DNA of 33,068 bases from Saccharofermentans sp. GTDB taxonomy: Bacteria; Bacillota; Clostridia; Saccharofermentanales; Saccharofermentanaceae. The stretch spans positions 1 through 33,068 of the forward strand of contig JAIKWL010000080.1 in assembly GCA_024684815.1 (NCBI GenBank), given 5' to 3'. The translations under genes were made by a program, and so were the position numbers. The notes under the pieces are model-generated. The model did no database searches, had not been told where the DNA came from, and saw only the letters and a list, made by a program, of their open reading frames with translations. Of the stretch, positions 8,787 to 16,533 are shown piece by piece; position 1 is the first letter of the stretch; each line of letters opens with the position of its first letter.

Positions 8787-9427
8787 CCGGGTATTCCGCT
8801 GCAGGACTTTGCCAATAATGCACAGGCTGCAATGGCAACGATTAACATGACGATCGTTGCTATCAGCATGCCGATGTATATCCATAAAAGGACTTTGGAG
8901 AATGTGCACTTATATTTTATCCTTGCGATTATCACGAGCACCCAGGATGCAATATATGTGCCGCCGGTTGCTCCGGTCAGAACATAGGTCAGCATCTCTG
9001 CCATTCCGTGATTGTCAGAGGCAAGGTTGGATATGCTGTTTGTGACACCTGACAGAAAACTGCTCAATACATAAGGAACAATGTATAAAGCGAGGGATAT
9101 GAAGCAGAGAAGATTGCCTTTTTTCCTGATTTTTGCAGCTTCCTCATCAACTGACGGTACCACATAATCATTCTGACCTGCAGCCATATAAGGCTGAACA
9201 GGATACTGGGCATACTGCGGATATTGTTGTTGATATTGAGCAGGTTGGGGCTGATACTGAGCATCAGCCTGATATGCCTGCTGATACTGCGGCGGCTGAT
9301 ACTGTGCATCGGGCTGATAAGGCTGCTGATATATCGAATCTCCCTGTACAGGCTGATATACAGGTTGAGCCTGAGGCTGATATTGAATGCCCTGCTGATC
9401 AGGATTGATGTTATTGTTATTCTCCAT
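8783..9427 (-). CDS. Gln/Tyr/Pro-rich N-terminus with C-terminal membrane helices
   Basis: This 214-residue protein has a disordered first 82 residues built from irregular YQ/QP/YQPDAQ repeats. A charged patch (EEAAKIRKKG) follows, then three hydrophobic segments (about 105-125, 145-170, 178-206). That layout matches small membrane proteins of Firmicutes with a low-complexity cytoplasmic tail (DUF4190-like arrangements), but I cannot name a function. The start at 9427 is chosen because AAAGGGG lies about 6 bases upstream; the frame extends to 9481 without a ribosome binding site. The repetitive DNA produces long open frames on the opposite strand that are not genes. It is first in the minus-strand series leading to the Lgt-like gene. 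Confidence 0.75.
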   Translation of the reverse strand: MENNNNINPDQQGIQYQPQAQPVYQPVQGDSIYQQPYQPDAQYQPPQYQQAYQADAQYQPQPAQYQQQYPQYAQYPVQPYMAAGQNDYVVPSVDEEAAKIRKKGNLLCFISLALYIVPYVLSSFLSGVTNSISNLASDNHGMAEMLTYVLTGATGGTYIASWVLVIIARIKYKCTFSKVLLWIYIGMLIATIVMLIVAIAACALLAKSCSGIPG

Positions 9428-9550
9428 TGCTACCCCTTTCACTAAAAAGCGATTATTCATTCCGTTGGTATTGTAACACAAATGATCAATTACACGGAAA
9501 TGATGAGCAGTAAGGTTGATAGTAAAATGTGAAGAGTATTAGAAGTTATG

Positions 9551-9583
9551 AAAAAGGCTTTCCATGAATCAACACGGAAAGCC
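9551..9583 (-). terminator. Rho-independent terminator of tRNA-Leu
   Basis: On the minus strand a perfect 8-bp stem, GGCTTTCC (9583-9576) with GGAAAGCC (9563-9556), encloses a 12-base loop and runs directly into five Ts (9555-9551). It starts 8 bases after the tRNA 3' end. Confidence 0.88.
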
Positions 9584-9591
9584 ATGATAAT

Positions 9592-9674
<83 letters not shown>

Positions 9675-9686
9675 TTTTCGGCGAAC

Positions 9687-9715
9687 ATTATAGCAAAAAA
9701 TCAAAGCTGTGATAA
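9687..9715 (-). promoter_or_regulatory. Promoter of tRNA-Leu
   Basis: On the minus strand, TTATCA (9715-9710) and TATAAT (9692-9687) are separated by 17 bases. The predicted start near 9680 would leave a 5' leader of only about six bases. Confidence 0.6.
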
Positions 9716-9767
9716 GATTGTCGGGGAAGTTGGCCTTCGTGAGTAATGAGTAAGGGAGTTATTGCCG

Positions 9768-10775
9768 GTGACAGACAAAAGAAAACGCAAAGAGAATCTG
9801 ATTACAGCGCTTCTTATAGCCGGAATGTGTATTGTTATCGGTGGAACGATAATATTCGTTGTTAAGTTTTCGGGAGATAAAACGGATGAACCTTTGCTGT
9901 TATCCGCCGGTATGACTGAAGCTACAGGACTTTCAGTTGAAAAGACTTCTTACAGTGAGGAAACTCCTTCAGACACTTCTGCTCCGACACCTGTTCCGAC
10001 GGATACACCGGTGCCTACTCCAACCCCGGTTCCGGAGCCAACTGAGACACCTGCTCCCACACCGGAACCTACGGCTACGCCCACGCCTAAGCCTGAGAAA
10101 CTGACGACTCTTTCCGGCTACAGTGCGGGAGATGTTATAAGCAAGGATAAGATCGACAGGGAGAATCTTTCACAGTATTTCACTTCGTGGGAGATCGAAG
10201 AAGGCGATAACCTTTATGCGAGGATCAACGGGAAATCTTATGTAAGCAATGATGATATTGCCTTAAGTGATCTGAGATATCTCAAGCTCCTTCATGTTAA
10301 CTTTGACGGCAATTATCAGGTAGGCGAACTGGTCGTCAATAAGAGCGTTGCAGGAGAAGTGCTGGAGATCTTCGAGATACTCTGTGCTGAAGGTTATCAG
10401 ATCCATTCGATGTATCTGATCGATAATTACTGGGCAGGGGACGGCGATTCCTCCGACTGGTATTCTATAGATGATAACAACACATCGGCATTCTGTTATC
10501 GTAAGGCTACAGGTTCAGGCAAGCTGTCGAAGCATGCTCTGGGCAAAGCGATAGATATCAACCCTCAGCAGAATCCCTATGTTACATATGATTCTGACGG
10601 CAATCCCAAATACTCACATGATAATGCTTCAAATTATGTAAGCGGCAGATCATCAGACACGGCGCATGTTATTACCACATCAGACCGTGCGTATGAACTG
10701 TTTACCTCATACGGCTGGACATGGGGCGGAAGCTGGTCGAGTCCCAAGGATTACCAGCATTTTCAGAAGTCATGA
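9768..10775 (+). CDS. Membrane-anchored M15-family D-alanyl-D-alanine carboxypeptidase/L,D-peptidase
   Basis: The predicted product of 335 residues has an uncleaved-type signal anchor at about 12-33, a Thr/Pro-rich linker (about 70-110, repeated PTPTPEP) suited to crossing the wall, and a C-terminal zinc peptidase domain. The zinc ligands are visible: His256 and Asp263 in SKHALGKAIDINP and His331 in DYQHF. This pattern is that of the M15 (VanY/endolysin-like) family, which trims the peptide stems of peptidoglycan. The closing Trp/Gly-rich strand (YGWTWGGSW) is typical of the M15C group. An in-frame TTG at 9762 lies only 3 bases after GGGAG, whereas the GTG at 9768 lies 9 bases after it, so GTG is preferred. 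It is probably monocistronic; a separate promoter for the next gene lies in the 49-base gap. Confidence 0.87.
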   Translation: MTDKRKRKENLITALLIAGMCIVIGGTIIFVVKFSGDKTDEPLLLSAGMTEATGLSVEKTSYSEETPSDTSAPTPVPTDTPVPTPTPVPEPTETPAPTPEPTATPTPKPEKLTTLSGYSAGDVISKDKIDRENLSQYFTSWEIEEGDNLYARINGKSYVSNDDIALSDLRYLKLLHVNFDGNYQVGELVVNKSVAGEVLEIFEILCAEGYQIHSMYLIDNYWAGDGDSSDWYSIDDNNTSAFCYRKATGSGKLSKHALGKAIDINPQQNPYVTYDSDGNPKYSHDNASNYVSGRSSDTAHVITTSDRAYELFTSYGWTWGGSWSSPKDYQHFQKS

Positions 10776-10789
10776 GAAATGAAAGATAA

Positions 10790-10818
10790 TTGACTATCTG
10801 ATTTTCACTTGATAATAT
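10790..10818 (+). promoter_or_regulatory. Promoter predicting a leaderless regulator mRNA
   Basis: TTGACT (10790-10795) is followed after 17 bases by TAATAT (10813-10818). The expected start, 7 bases after the -10, falls on the A of the ATG at 10825. No ribosome binding site is present in the few bases between. Confidence 0.68.
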
Positions 10819-10824
10819 TTGTGC

Positions 10825-11601
10825 ATGAATAATCCTGACAGAAGAAAACAGATCCTGGATATACTTGCGGAAGAGGGCGAGATCAATACGACCGTCCTGT
10901 CTACAAGACTCGGTGTTACCGGCGCGACGATCAGGACCGATATAAGGGCCCTTGAAAGAGAAGGCGCGATCATAAGATTCCACGGCGGGATCAAGCTTCC
11001 TCATAAGATGTCTTCCTACAGCGGCGAGAACTATATGGTCAGAGCCGTAACGCATGTTGATCTTAAGAATGCCATCGGCGCAAAAGCGGCAAGCCTTGTC
11101 GGAAGCGGTAATACCATTTTCATGGATGCAAGCTCGACAACTTTTCATATGATCCCGTATCTGAAGAAAGTCAAGGATGTGACTGTTATTACTAACGGTA
11201 TCCATACAGCAATGGAACTCCAGAGGAACAGTAACTTTAAGTCGATCATCATTCTCGGCGGAATGTTAAGACCCCACTCGGGAGCGATCGAAGGTCTTTC
11301 CTCCAAAGAAATGATAGGCAGGCTTTCAGCTGAATTCTATTTTGTTTCAGGCAACGGTTTTTCTGCCGAAGCAGGATTATCAGGTGATAATTTCTTTGAA
11401 CTTGAACTGAAAAGACTCTGCGCGGACCGCGCCAAGAAGATCGTTGCCCTGATCGATTCCACAAAACTCGGAGCCGATTCGGCATCTTCGTTCATTCCCG
11501 CTGACAGGATCGATTATCTTGTTACCGATTCCGGCGCTTCGGCTGAGGCTGTTGAGCATATCCGTGCGAAAGGCATAGAAGTGCTTATCGGAGAAGTCTG
11601 A
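10825..11601 (+). CDS. DeoR/GlpR-family transcriptional regulator
   Basis: The 258-residue product has a DeoR-type winged helix (about 5-57: RRKQILDILAEEGEINT, then VTGATIRTDIRALEREG, then IIRFHGG) and the C-terminal sugar-phosphate sensor domain of the family, with the conserved FMDASSTTFHMIPYL and VITNGIH segments. Such proteins usually repress sugar or nucleoside catabolic genes and respond to a phosphorylated intermediate. The target cannot be inferred: no sugar catabolic operon is adjacent, and the next genes are a pseudo-esterase, an AraC regulator and folate genes. An in-frame TTG at 10819 lies within the promoter region, so ATG 10825 is chosen; it has no Shine-Dalgarno sequence and may be leaderless. 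Confidence 0.88.
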   Translation: MNNPDRRKQILDILAEEGEINTTVLSTRLGVTGATIRTDIRALEREGAIIRFHGGIKLPHKMSSYSGENYMVRAVTHVDLKNAIGAKAASLVGSGNTIFMDASSTTFHMIPYLKKVKDVTVITNGIHTAMELQRNSNFKSIIILGGMLRPHSGAIEGLSSKEMIGRLSAEFYFVSGNGFSAEAGLSGDNFFELELKRLCADRAKKIVALIDSTKLGADSASSFIPADRIDYLVTDSGASAEAVEHIRAKGIEVLIGEV

Positions 11602-11652
11602 TCTTCGTCAGTGCGAAAAGATTAAAAATTCTTTCTTTTTTTCTTTTAATGT

Positions 11653-11658
11653 TATAAT
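11653..11658 (+). promoter_or_regulatory. -10 element for the pseudo-esterase/AraC/folate series
   Basis: A perfect TATAAT lies 40 bases before the ATG at 11699. The -35 region (TTCTTT at 11629-11634, 18 bases away) is poor, so an activator may be needed; the AraC protein encoded downstream is an obvious candidate. The AT-rich tract just before may include the end of the DeoR transcript, but no clean terminator stem is seen. Confidence 0.55.
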
Positions 11659-11698
11659 ACTCGGATGAAGTCATTTTCGCTTTTATGAGGTTAGGAAG

Positions 11699-13957
11699 AT
11701 GCAGATTAATCCGATAATTTTACCCAGCTGGCTTACGAGCAAGTGTGTTTTCCAGCAGGGTGTCGAACTAAAGATCGAAGGTGTAGCCGCACCTTCCGCT
11801 ACAGTAACGCTCGAGATAGTCAAGGATCCTACTGACGGAAGAAAGGTCAGTAAGCTCGATACCGATTACGGTGTTATCCTGAGCCGTGAGACGACGACTA
11901 CATCAAAGGGCAAATTCAGTTTTACTATCCCGCCTTATAAAGCATCAGGCGATGCTTACACATTTACTTTCAAATGTCTGACTGACCAGACCGTGCTGTC
12001 TGATATCAGATGCGGTGACGTATGGGTATTCCTGGGATCTGATTTCCTCTCGATCCCGATGAAGGAAGCTAACGCGACCAAGGCACCCCTGAAGCGTAAG
12101 GTCATGAATTACCTAAGATTCTTTTCGCCTTCCAGATCAGGACTTGAGGAGGGTGAGGAAGAGTATCCGAAAGATGACAAGACTCACTATAAGAATGCCG
12201 AGTGGATCAAGGTCACCGAGACAGGCAAACTTGCTGAAGTCTCATCTTCGGCATTTGCTTTTGCATACCGCTTAAGTGACCAGATATCGTATCCTGTCGG
12301 TGTTGTGGATCTTTCATATAACGATTCCACGATCCTCAACTGGATCGCGCCTTTTGCGATGGACCGGGTCGAAGCATTAAAGGATGTAGTCGATTCGATG
12401 GGGCTTTACCTTGATGACGAAGGTTATGAGAGACTCCTGTGGATCGACAAGAGGAGAAAGAAGATCGTTGAACTCAAGGAAGAGTTCAAGAAAACGACTG
12501 AATCAGGCGATATTGATATCGAAATGCAGGATAAGCTCAAGCAGCTGCAGGGTGTGGATCCTGACGATATCAAGCCTCTTGATATCGATTTCCCGACGGC
12601 TGAGGACAGTACTCTTAATGATTCAAAGGGACATAAGGAGAATATCTCTTTTTCCTCTGCAAGCCAGCTTGATTTCAATATGATCCCGGAGAAAAAAGAG
12701 GATCCGGGCAAACTCAGTGAAGAGGATGAGAAGAAGTTCATCAAGCTTAAGTTCAGGATGTCTATTCTTTACAGGACCAAGCTGGTTCCTTTGAAGAACC
12801 TTGCGGTCAGAGGGTTCTGCTTCTCACCCGACAAGGGAGAACTGCTCTTTGACAGATATGACCTGTTCCTTATGGGACTTCTCACGACTCTTGCCGAAGT
12901 CTTCGAACCAAAGGAGGTTTTCGATGATTCGGTAATGCCTTCTATTCTTTTTGTTACGATGCATCCTAATGATGTTGACTTCGAGAATCCGTACAGCGTT
13001 CTTGAGTTCAACGAGAATTTCACTGCATTTACGAAGATGCTCAGCATGCCTTCGGGGATCGTCAGCATGCATGATATGCTTCTGCCTGATAAGACTATCA
13101 GCTTTATCCTGGGTTTGAGACTTGCGACTGTTGCTCTGGGAACCCACTTCTCGCCGAAGATGAGCAAATCGTCACCGGAGCCTAATGACATTGAGATTGC
13201 AGGAAACAAGAGGATCATAAGGTTCAGTAATCTGAACTCCGGATTAAATGCCCAGGATGCTTCCGGTGAGATCACGGGATTTGCCGTAGCAGGAGAAGAC
13301 AGGATCTTCTATCCTGCACATGCCAAGAGTCTTTACGGAATGTGTGTGATGGTATGGAGAGATGATATTGAAGAACCCGTGTCTATCACATACGGCTTTA
13401 CGCCTTTTCCGCATGATGCCACATTAAAGAACGGTGAAGATCTTCCGATCCTTCCTTTCAGATTCGACAGGGAGCCTGCTTATTTCGCTCCCGACCTGAG
13501 CTTTACGCACTGTGACTGTCTGGAATTTGTCGGAAAGAGAACACCGGATTCGGAGTTCGAGACGCTTGAGATCTACCGCACGTTCAAGGGCAAGGGGATC
13601 ATCTCACAGGATAAGATCCATAAGCTCACAGGCAGTGCGTCACTCAGGATCAGATATGAGACCGACAAATCCCTGTACGGATTTGAGCCCTGTCTTGAGT
13701 ATGCGTCTTTGTTTGCTCCTATTGAGATATACGGCAGGTCAAAGATCCAGTTGTCGATCTTCAATCCCGATCAGAAGAAGAAAAAACTTATCGTTGAAGA
13801 TTTCGGTGAAGCAGAGATCCGTCAGCAGCTGACATGGCAGACGATCACGCTGGATTATTCCGAGGACGGACCTATAAGACTCGACAGTCTGAGGATCTAT
13901 ATTGAAGACAAAGAACGTAATGGAGAGATCTATATCGACGCGATCAATTTTATTTAG
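11699..13957 (+). CDS. Sialate O-acetylesterase-like protein lacking catalytic residues (pseudoenzyme)
   Basis: Across its 752 residues this protein follows the block order of sialate O-acetylesterases (SGNH hydrolases). There is an N-terminal beta domain (LPSWLTSKCVFQQGVELKIEG), then GDVWVFLGSDFLSIPM (106-121) where the family has GEVWxxSGQSNMxxPM, then the PVGVVDLSYNDSTILNWIAP block (199-218). Next come LYRTKLVPLKNLAVRGFCFSP (358-377), matching the block before the WYQGESN oxyanion loop, then LLPDKTISFILGLRLA (461-476), and the end region GFAVAGEDRIFYPAHA...LPILPFRFD. The Ser nucleophile aligns with Asp115, the WYQGES loop reads CFSPDK, and the His before Pro463 is Leu462, so esterase activity is unlikely. 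A charged segment (about 245-350) and a C-terminal beta-rich domain (about 610-752) follow. There is no signal peptide, so it is probably cytoplasmic. GAGG lies 8 bases before the ATG. Confidence 0.78.
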   Translation: MQINPIILPSWLTSKCVFQQGVELKIEGVAAPSATVTLEIVKDPTDGRKVSKLDTDYGVILSRETTTTSKGKFSFTIPPYKASGDAYTFTFKCLTDQTVLSDIRCGDVWVFLGSDFLSIPMKEANATKAPLKRKVMNYLRFFSPSRSGLEEGEEEYPKDDKTHYKNAEWIKVTETGKLAEVSSSAFAFAYRLSDQISYPVGVVDLSYNDSTILNWIAPFAMDRVEALKDVVDSMGLYLDDEGYERLLWIDKRRKKIVELKEEFKKTTESGDIDIEMQDKLKQLQGVDPDDIKPLDIDFPTAEDSTLNDSKGHKENISFSSASQLDFNMIPEKKEDPGKLSEEDEKKFIKLKFRMSILYRTKLVPLKNLAVRGFCFSPDKGELLFDRYDLFLMGLLTTLAEVFEPKEVFDDSVMPSILFVTMHPNDVDFENPYSVLEFNENFTAFTKMLSMPSGIVSMHDMLLPDKTISFILGLRLATVALGTHFSPKMSKSSPEPNDIEIAGNKRIIRFSNLNSGLNAQDASGEITGFAVAGEDRIFYPAHAKSLYGMCVMVWRDDIEEPVSITYGFTPFPHDATLKNGEDLPILPFRFDREPAYFAPDLSFTHCDCLEFVGKRTPDSEFETLEIYRTFKGKGIISQDKIHKLTGSASLRIRYETDKSLYGFEPCLEYASLFAPIEIYGRSKIQLSIFNPDQKKKKLIVEDFGEAEIRQQLTWQTITLDYSEDGPIRLDSLRIYIEDKERNGEIYIDAINFI

Positions 13958-13974
13958 AAAGAAGGAGCACAAAT

Positions 13975-14970
13975 ATGGCCAACAAGCTTCTGTCTGCAAT
14001 TGAGGATGACGTCTTTTTATCCGAAGGCTCGGTGCCTATTGTGATCGAGGGCCTGGAGCACTCCTATGACAAGGAGGATTTTCTGCCTGATGAGAGCATG
14101 CATAATTCACATGAACTGCTCTGTGTCCGCGAAGGCAAGATCGAGGCTGTAATAGGAGGCGAGACCATACAGCTCACAAAGGGCTCTGTTGTTGTTATCA
14201 GACCGCTTGTAAGACACAAGCTCATTATAAAGAGCGAGAAGGCTGACATGCTCAATCTGTATTTCGGATTTGTGCATGATACGTCAGATCTCAAGCTCAC
14301 AAAGGAATCCGGAAAGAATTCCAGAAACAAGGAAGCAAAGAACAACAGTGCGGGCCCCAGTGTATTCATTCCCGGATCACTTGCCAAGATAACACTCGAG
14401 AGTTTTCTTAAGTTTGCGGATCTCGGTATAACAGAAGATAACGAGATGATCAGACTGCCTTTTTTCGTTATCAAGGGAAACGAGAAAAAGGAGATCAACC
14501 AGCTCGCCGAGCGCATCATAGATGAGAATGAAGAGAACCGCTATGCAAAAGATCTTATGGTCCACACTCTTACGGTCGAACTCATGATCATCTTATCGAG
14601 AGCATTGAGGAGCGAATGGGAGGAGAGTTTAAGCGTTAAGAACGGCAAGGCCAAAGAACTTGTTGCTATTGCAAGACAATATATGGATGCAAACTTCGAT
14701 CAGGGCATTACCGTATCGGAAGCTGCTGCTTACGTATATCTGAGCCAGGGATATTTCACACGCGCTTTCAGAGATGAATTAGGGATAAGCCCGATGAATT
14801 ATCTTATGAAGAAGAGGATAGAGAAAGCCTGCAAACTCCTGCAGAATAACGAGATAAAAGTATCTGCCATCTCCCTGCAGTCAGGATTCTCGTCTCCTCA
14901 AAGATTCAATGTCGCATTCAGAAAACAGATGGGCATGACCCCGATGGAATACAGGAAAAAATATCTTTGA
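13975..14970 (+). CDS. AraC-family transcriptional regulator
   Basis: The 331-residue product has an N-terminal cupin-like sensing domain (HNSHELLCVREGKIEAVIGGETIQLTKGSVVVIRP, with His/Glu and Gly-rich turns) and a central helical region. A C-terminal pair of AraC helix-turn-helix motifs follows: ITVSEAAAYVYLSQGYFTRAFRDELG (about 245-270) and IKVSAISLQSGFSSPQRFNVAFRKQMGMTP (about 294-323). These regulators usually sense a sugar or related small molecule and activate a nearby operon. AAGGAG sits about 9 bases before the ATG, and the gap after the pseudo-esterase is 17 bases, so both are one transcript. Residues 108-128 form an unusual Lys/Asn/Ser-rich linker in the sensing domain. Its ligand may be what the pseudo-esterase also recognises; this is inference. 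Confidence 0.9.
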   Translation: MANKLLSAIEDDVFLSEGSVPIVIEGLEHSYDKEDFLPDESMHNSHELLCVREGKIEAVIGGETIQLTKGSVVVIRPLVRHKLIIKSEKADMLNLYFGFVHDTSDLKLTKESGKNSRNKEAKNNSAGPSVFIPGSLAKITLESFLKFADLGITEDNEMIRLPFFVIKGNEKKEINQLAERIIDENEENRYAKDLMVHTLTVELMIILSRALRSEWEESLSVKNGKAKELVAIARQYMDANFDQGITVSEAAAYVYLSQGYFTRAFRDELGISPMNYLMKKRIEKACKLLQNNEIKVSAISLQSGFSSPQRFNVAFRKQMGMTPMEYRKKYL

Positions 14971-14993
14971 CAGGCAAGGGACAGGAGAGATAA

Positions 14994-15617
14994 ATGTACG
15001 ATTACGAACATGACAATTCAATCCCTGAGGAGAGCCGTGCAAATATGGATCTTCCCAGGATCGAAAATGCAGTAAGAGAGATCCTTGAAGCAATTGGCGA
15101 AGATCCTGAGAGGGAAGGACTTCAGGAGACTCCTCAGAGAGTTGCGAGAATGTATGCCGAAGTCTTTGCCGGACTTCACAGGGACATCAATAAGGACATC
15201 AAGGTCTTCCATGGTGAAGGCAACGACGAGATGATCCTCATCGGTGATATTCCTTTCTATTCAATGTGTGAACATCATCTTCTTCCTTTTCACGGGAAAG
15301 CACATGTTGTCTATATTCCGAGAGACGGAAAGATCTTCGGCCTTTCCAAGGTGGCAAGGATAGTCGATACATTATCGAGAAAACCCCAGCTTCAGGAAAA
15401 GCTCACATCCGAGATCGCTGATGCTATCGAAAAGGCTGTTGATGCAAGATCAGTCTGTGTCGTTCTTGAAGCAGAGCATCTCTGCATGACGATGAGAGGC
15501 ATCAGAAAGCCGGGTTCAAAGACTGTCACTTCCGCAATGCGCGGAGGTTGCAGATCCGATATCAGGACCAGAAATGAGGCGCTTGCTCTCATAAACAGAC
15601 AGCGCTCAGGCGTATAA
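14994..15617 (+). CDS. folE: GTP cyclohydrolase I
   Basis: FolE converts GTP to 7,8-dihydroneopterin triphosphate, the first step of tetrahydrofolate synthesis. The 207-residue length is normal. Zinc ligands are Cys92 and His95 in [10 protein letters not shown] and Cys164 in EHLCMTMRG, with the catalytic His162 between them; [11 protein letters not shown] is the conserved mid-protein segment, and [11 protein letters not shown] closes the active site. An AGGAG lies about 8 bases before the ATG and the gap after araC is 23 bases. The N-terminal 15 residues before the core helix are acidic and poorly conserved in appearance. It heads the folE-folP-folBK order common in Firmicutes. Confidence 0.96.
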   Translation: MYDYEHDNSIPEESRANMDLPRIENAVREILEAIGEDPEREGLQETPQRVARMYAEVFAGLHRDINKDIKVFHGEGNDEMILIGDIPFYSMCEHHLLPFHGKAHVVYIPRDGKIFGLSKVARIVDTLSRKPQLQEKLTSEIADAIEKAVDARSVCVVLEAEHLCMTMRGIRKPGSKTVTSAMRGGCRSDIRTRNEALALINRQRSGV

Positions 15618-15632
15618 GGGAGATTTAGCACA

Positions 15633-16511
15633 ATGAATGCAACCGACGGAAGATTCAGCGGAATCTACAAATGCGGAAACCGCACACTTGAAATGGGCAG
15701 GAAAACGCTCATAATGGGCATCCTTAATCTGACGCCTGATTCTTTTTCCGATGGCGGAAGATATAACAGTAAGGAAGCTGCTGTTGACAGAGTTGCCGTT
15801 ATGATCAAAGAAGGCGCTGACTGTATCGATCTCGGTGCAGAAGCAACAGGCCCCAATTCGGTTCAGATATCTGCCGAAGAAGAGATGGAAAGGCTTTTGC
15901 CTGTGCTCTCTGCTGTAAGAAGCCGCTTCGATATCCCTCTTTCTGTTGATACCTTTAAGTCAGAGACGGCAAAGGAAGCTATTACTGCCGGATGCGATAT
16001 CATCAATGACATCACCGGTTTTCTCGGCGATCCTGATATGGCTAAGACTGTGGCGGATTCAGGCGTCGGAGCGATACTGATGTTTAACAGAAGGACCAGG
16101 GGAGATGATTTCCCGGCATTTGAGCCTATCAGCAGACGCGCAGTAAGAGAACTTACCGAGAGCATAGAGATCGCTAAAAAGGCCGGAATGACAGACGACA
16201 TGATCATGACAGATCCCGGAATCGGTTTCGGCACAACAAGGATCGAGGATGCAGAACTTACGGGTTCAATATTGTCTCTCGGTATGCAGGGAAAGCACCC
16301 TGTTCTTTATGCAGCTTCAAGAAAGCGCTACGCAAGGGTCTTTGCAGGCGGTGATATGGCCACTGAGATGCAGCTTGATTATGCGACTGCAGGACTTTCA
16401 TTTACTGCTGCTTCATTGGGTGCATGTATGGTAAGAGTTCATAACGTTGCTGCTTCAAGGGCGGCTCTTGATACATTTGACAGTACATTCTACGCTTTTG
16501 CAAATATGTGA
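15633..16511 (+). CDS. folP: Dihydropteroate synthase with altered loop 2
   Basis: FolP condenses p-aminobenzoate with dihydropterin pyrophosphate and is the sulfonamide target. The 292-residue TIM barrel keeps most ligands: MGILNLTPDSFSDGG (28-42), Asp106 in SVDTF, Asn125 in INDITG, Asp194 in TDPGIGFG, Lys231 in SRK, and Arg268/His270 in VRVHN. The normally near-invariant DIGGESTRPG loop reads DLGAEATGPN (66-75), replacing the loop Arg with Gly73. The usual LMH strand end reads LMFN (149-152), and GFGK reads GFGT. These changes cluster around the p-aminobenzoate site. The gene sits between folE and folBK with 15- and 22-base gaps, so a folate role is still the best call. Sulfonamide insensitivity is possible but untested. 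Confidence 0.88.
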   Translation: MNATDGRFSGIYKCGNRTLEMGRKTLIMGILNLTPDSFSDGGRYNSKEAAVDRVAVMIKEGADCIDLGAEATGPNSVQISAEEEMERLLPVLSAVRSRFDIPLSVDTFKSETAKEAITAGCDIINDITGFLGDPDMAKTVADSGVGAILMFNRRTRGDDFPAFEPISRRAVRELTESIEIAKKAGMTDDMIMTDPGIGFGTTRIEDAELTGSILSLGMQGKHPVLYAASRKRYARVFAGGDMATEMQLDYATAGLSFTAASLGACMVRVHNVAASRAALDTFDSTFYAFANM

Positions 16512-16533
16512 TCTTTGAAAGGATAACGGGAAT

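Noticed and set aside
8787-8909. N-terminal extension of the Lgt-like protein
   Set aside because: It would overlap the upstream gene by over 120 bases, has no ribosome binding site, and adds His/Cys-rich sequence foreign to the family.
9133-9408. Long plus-strand open frames across the Gln/Tyr-rich gene
   Set aside because: They are products of the repetitive codons of the minus-strand gene, have no ribosome binding site and give Asp/Ala- or Leu-rich translations without family features.
12424-13275. Minus-strand open frames inside the pseudo-esterase gene
   Set aside because: Ser/Leu-rich shadow translations with no ribosome binding site; the plus-strand frame carries clear homologous blocks.
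11699-13957. Pseudogene call for the esterase-like gene
   Set aside because: The 752-codon frame is intact with a good ribosome binding site and normal codon use. Loss of the active site with a preserved fold points to a pseudoenzyme, not decay.
14960-14994. THF riboswitch before folE
   Set aside because: Only 23 bases separate araC and folE, with an ordinary ribosome binding site and no room for an aptamer.
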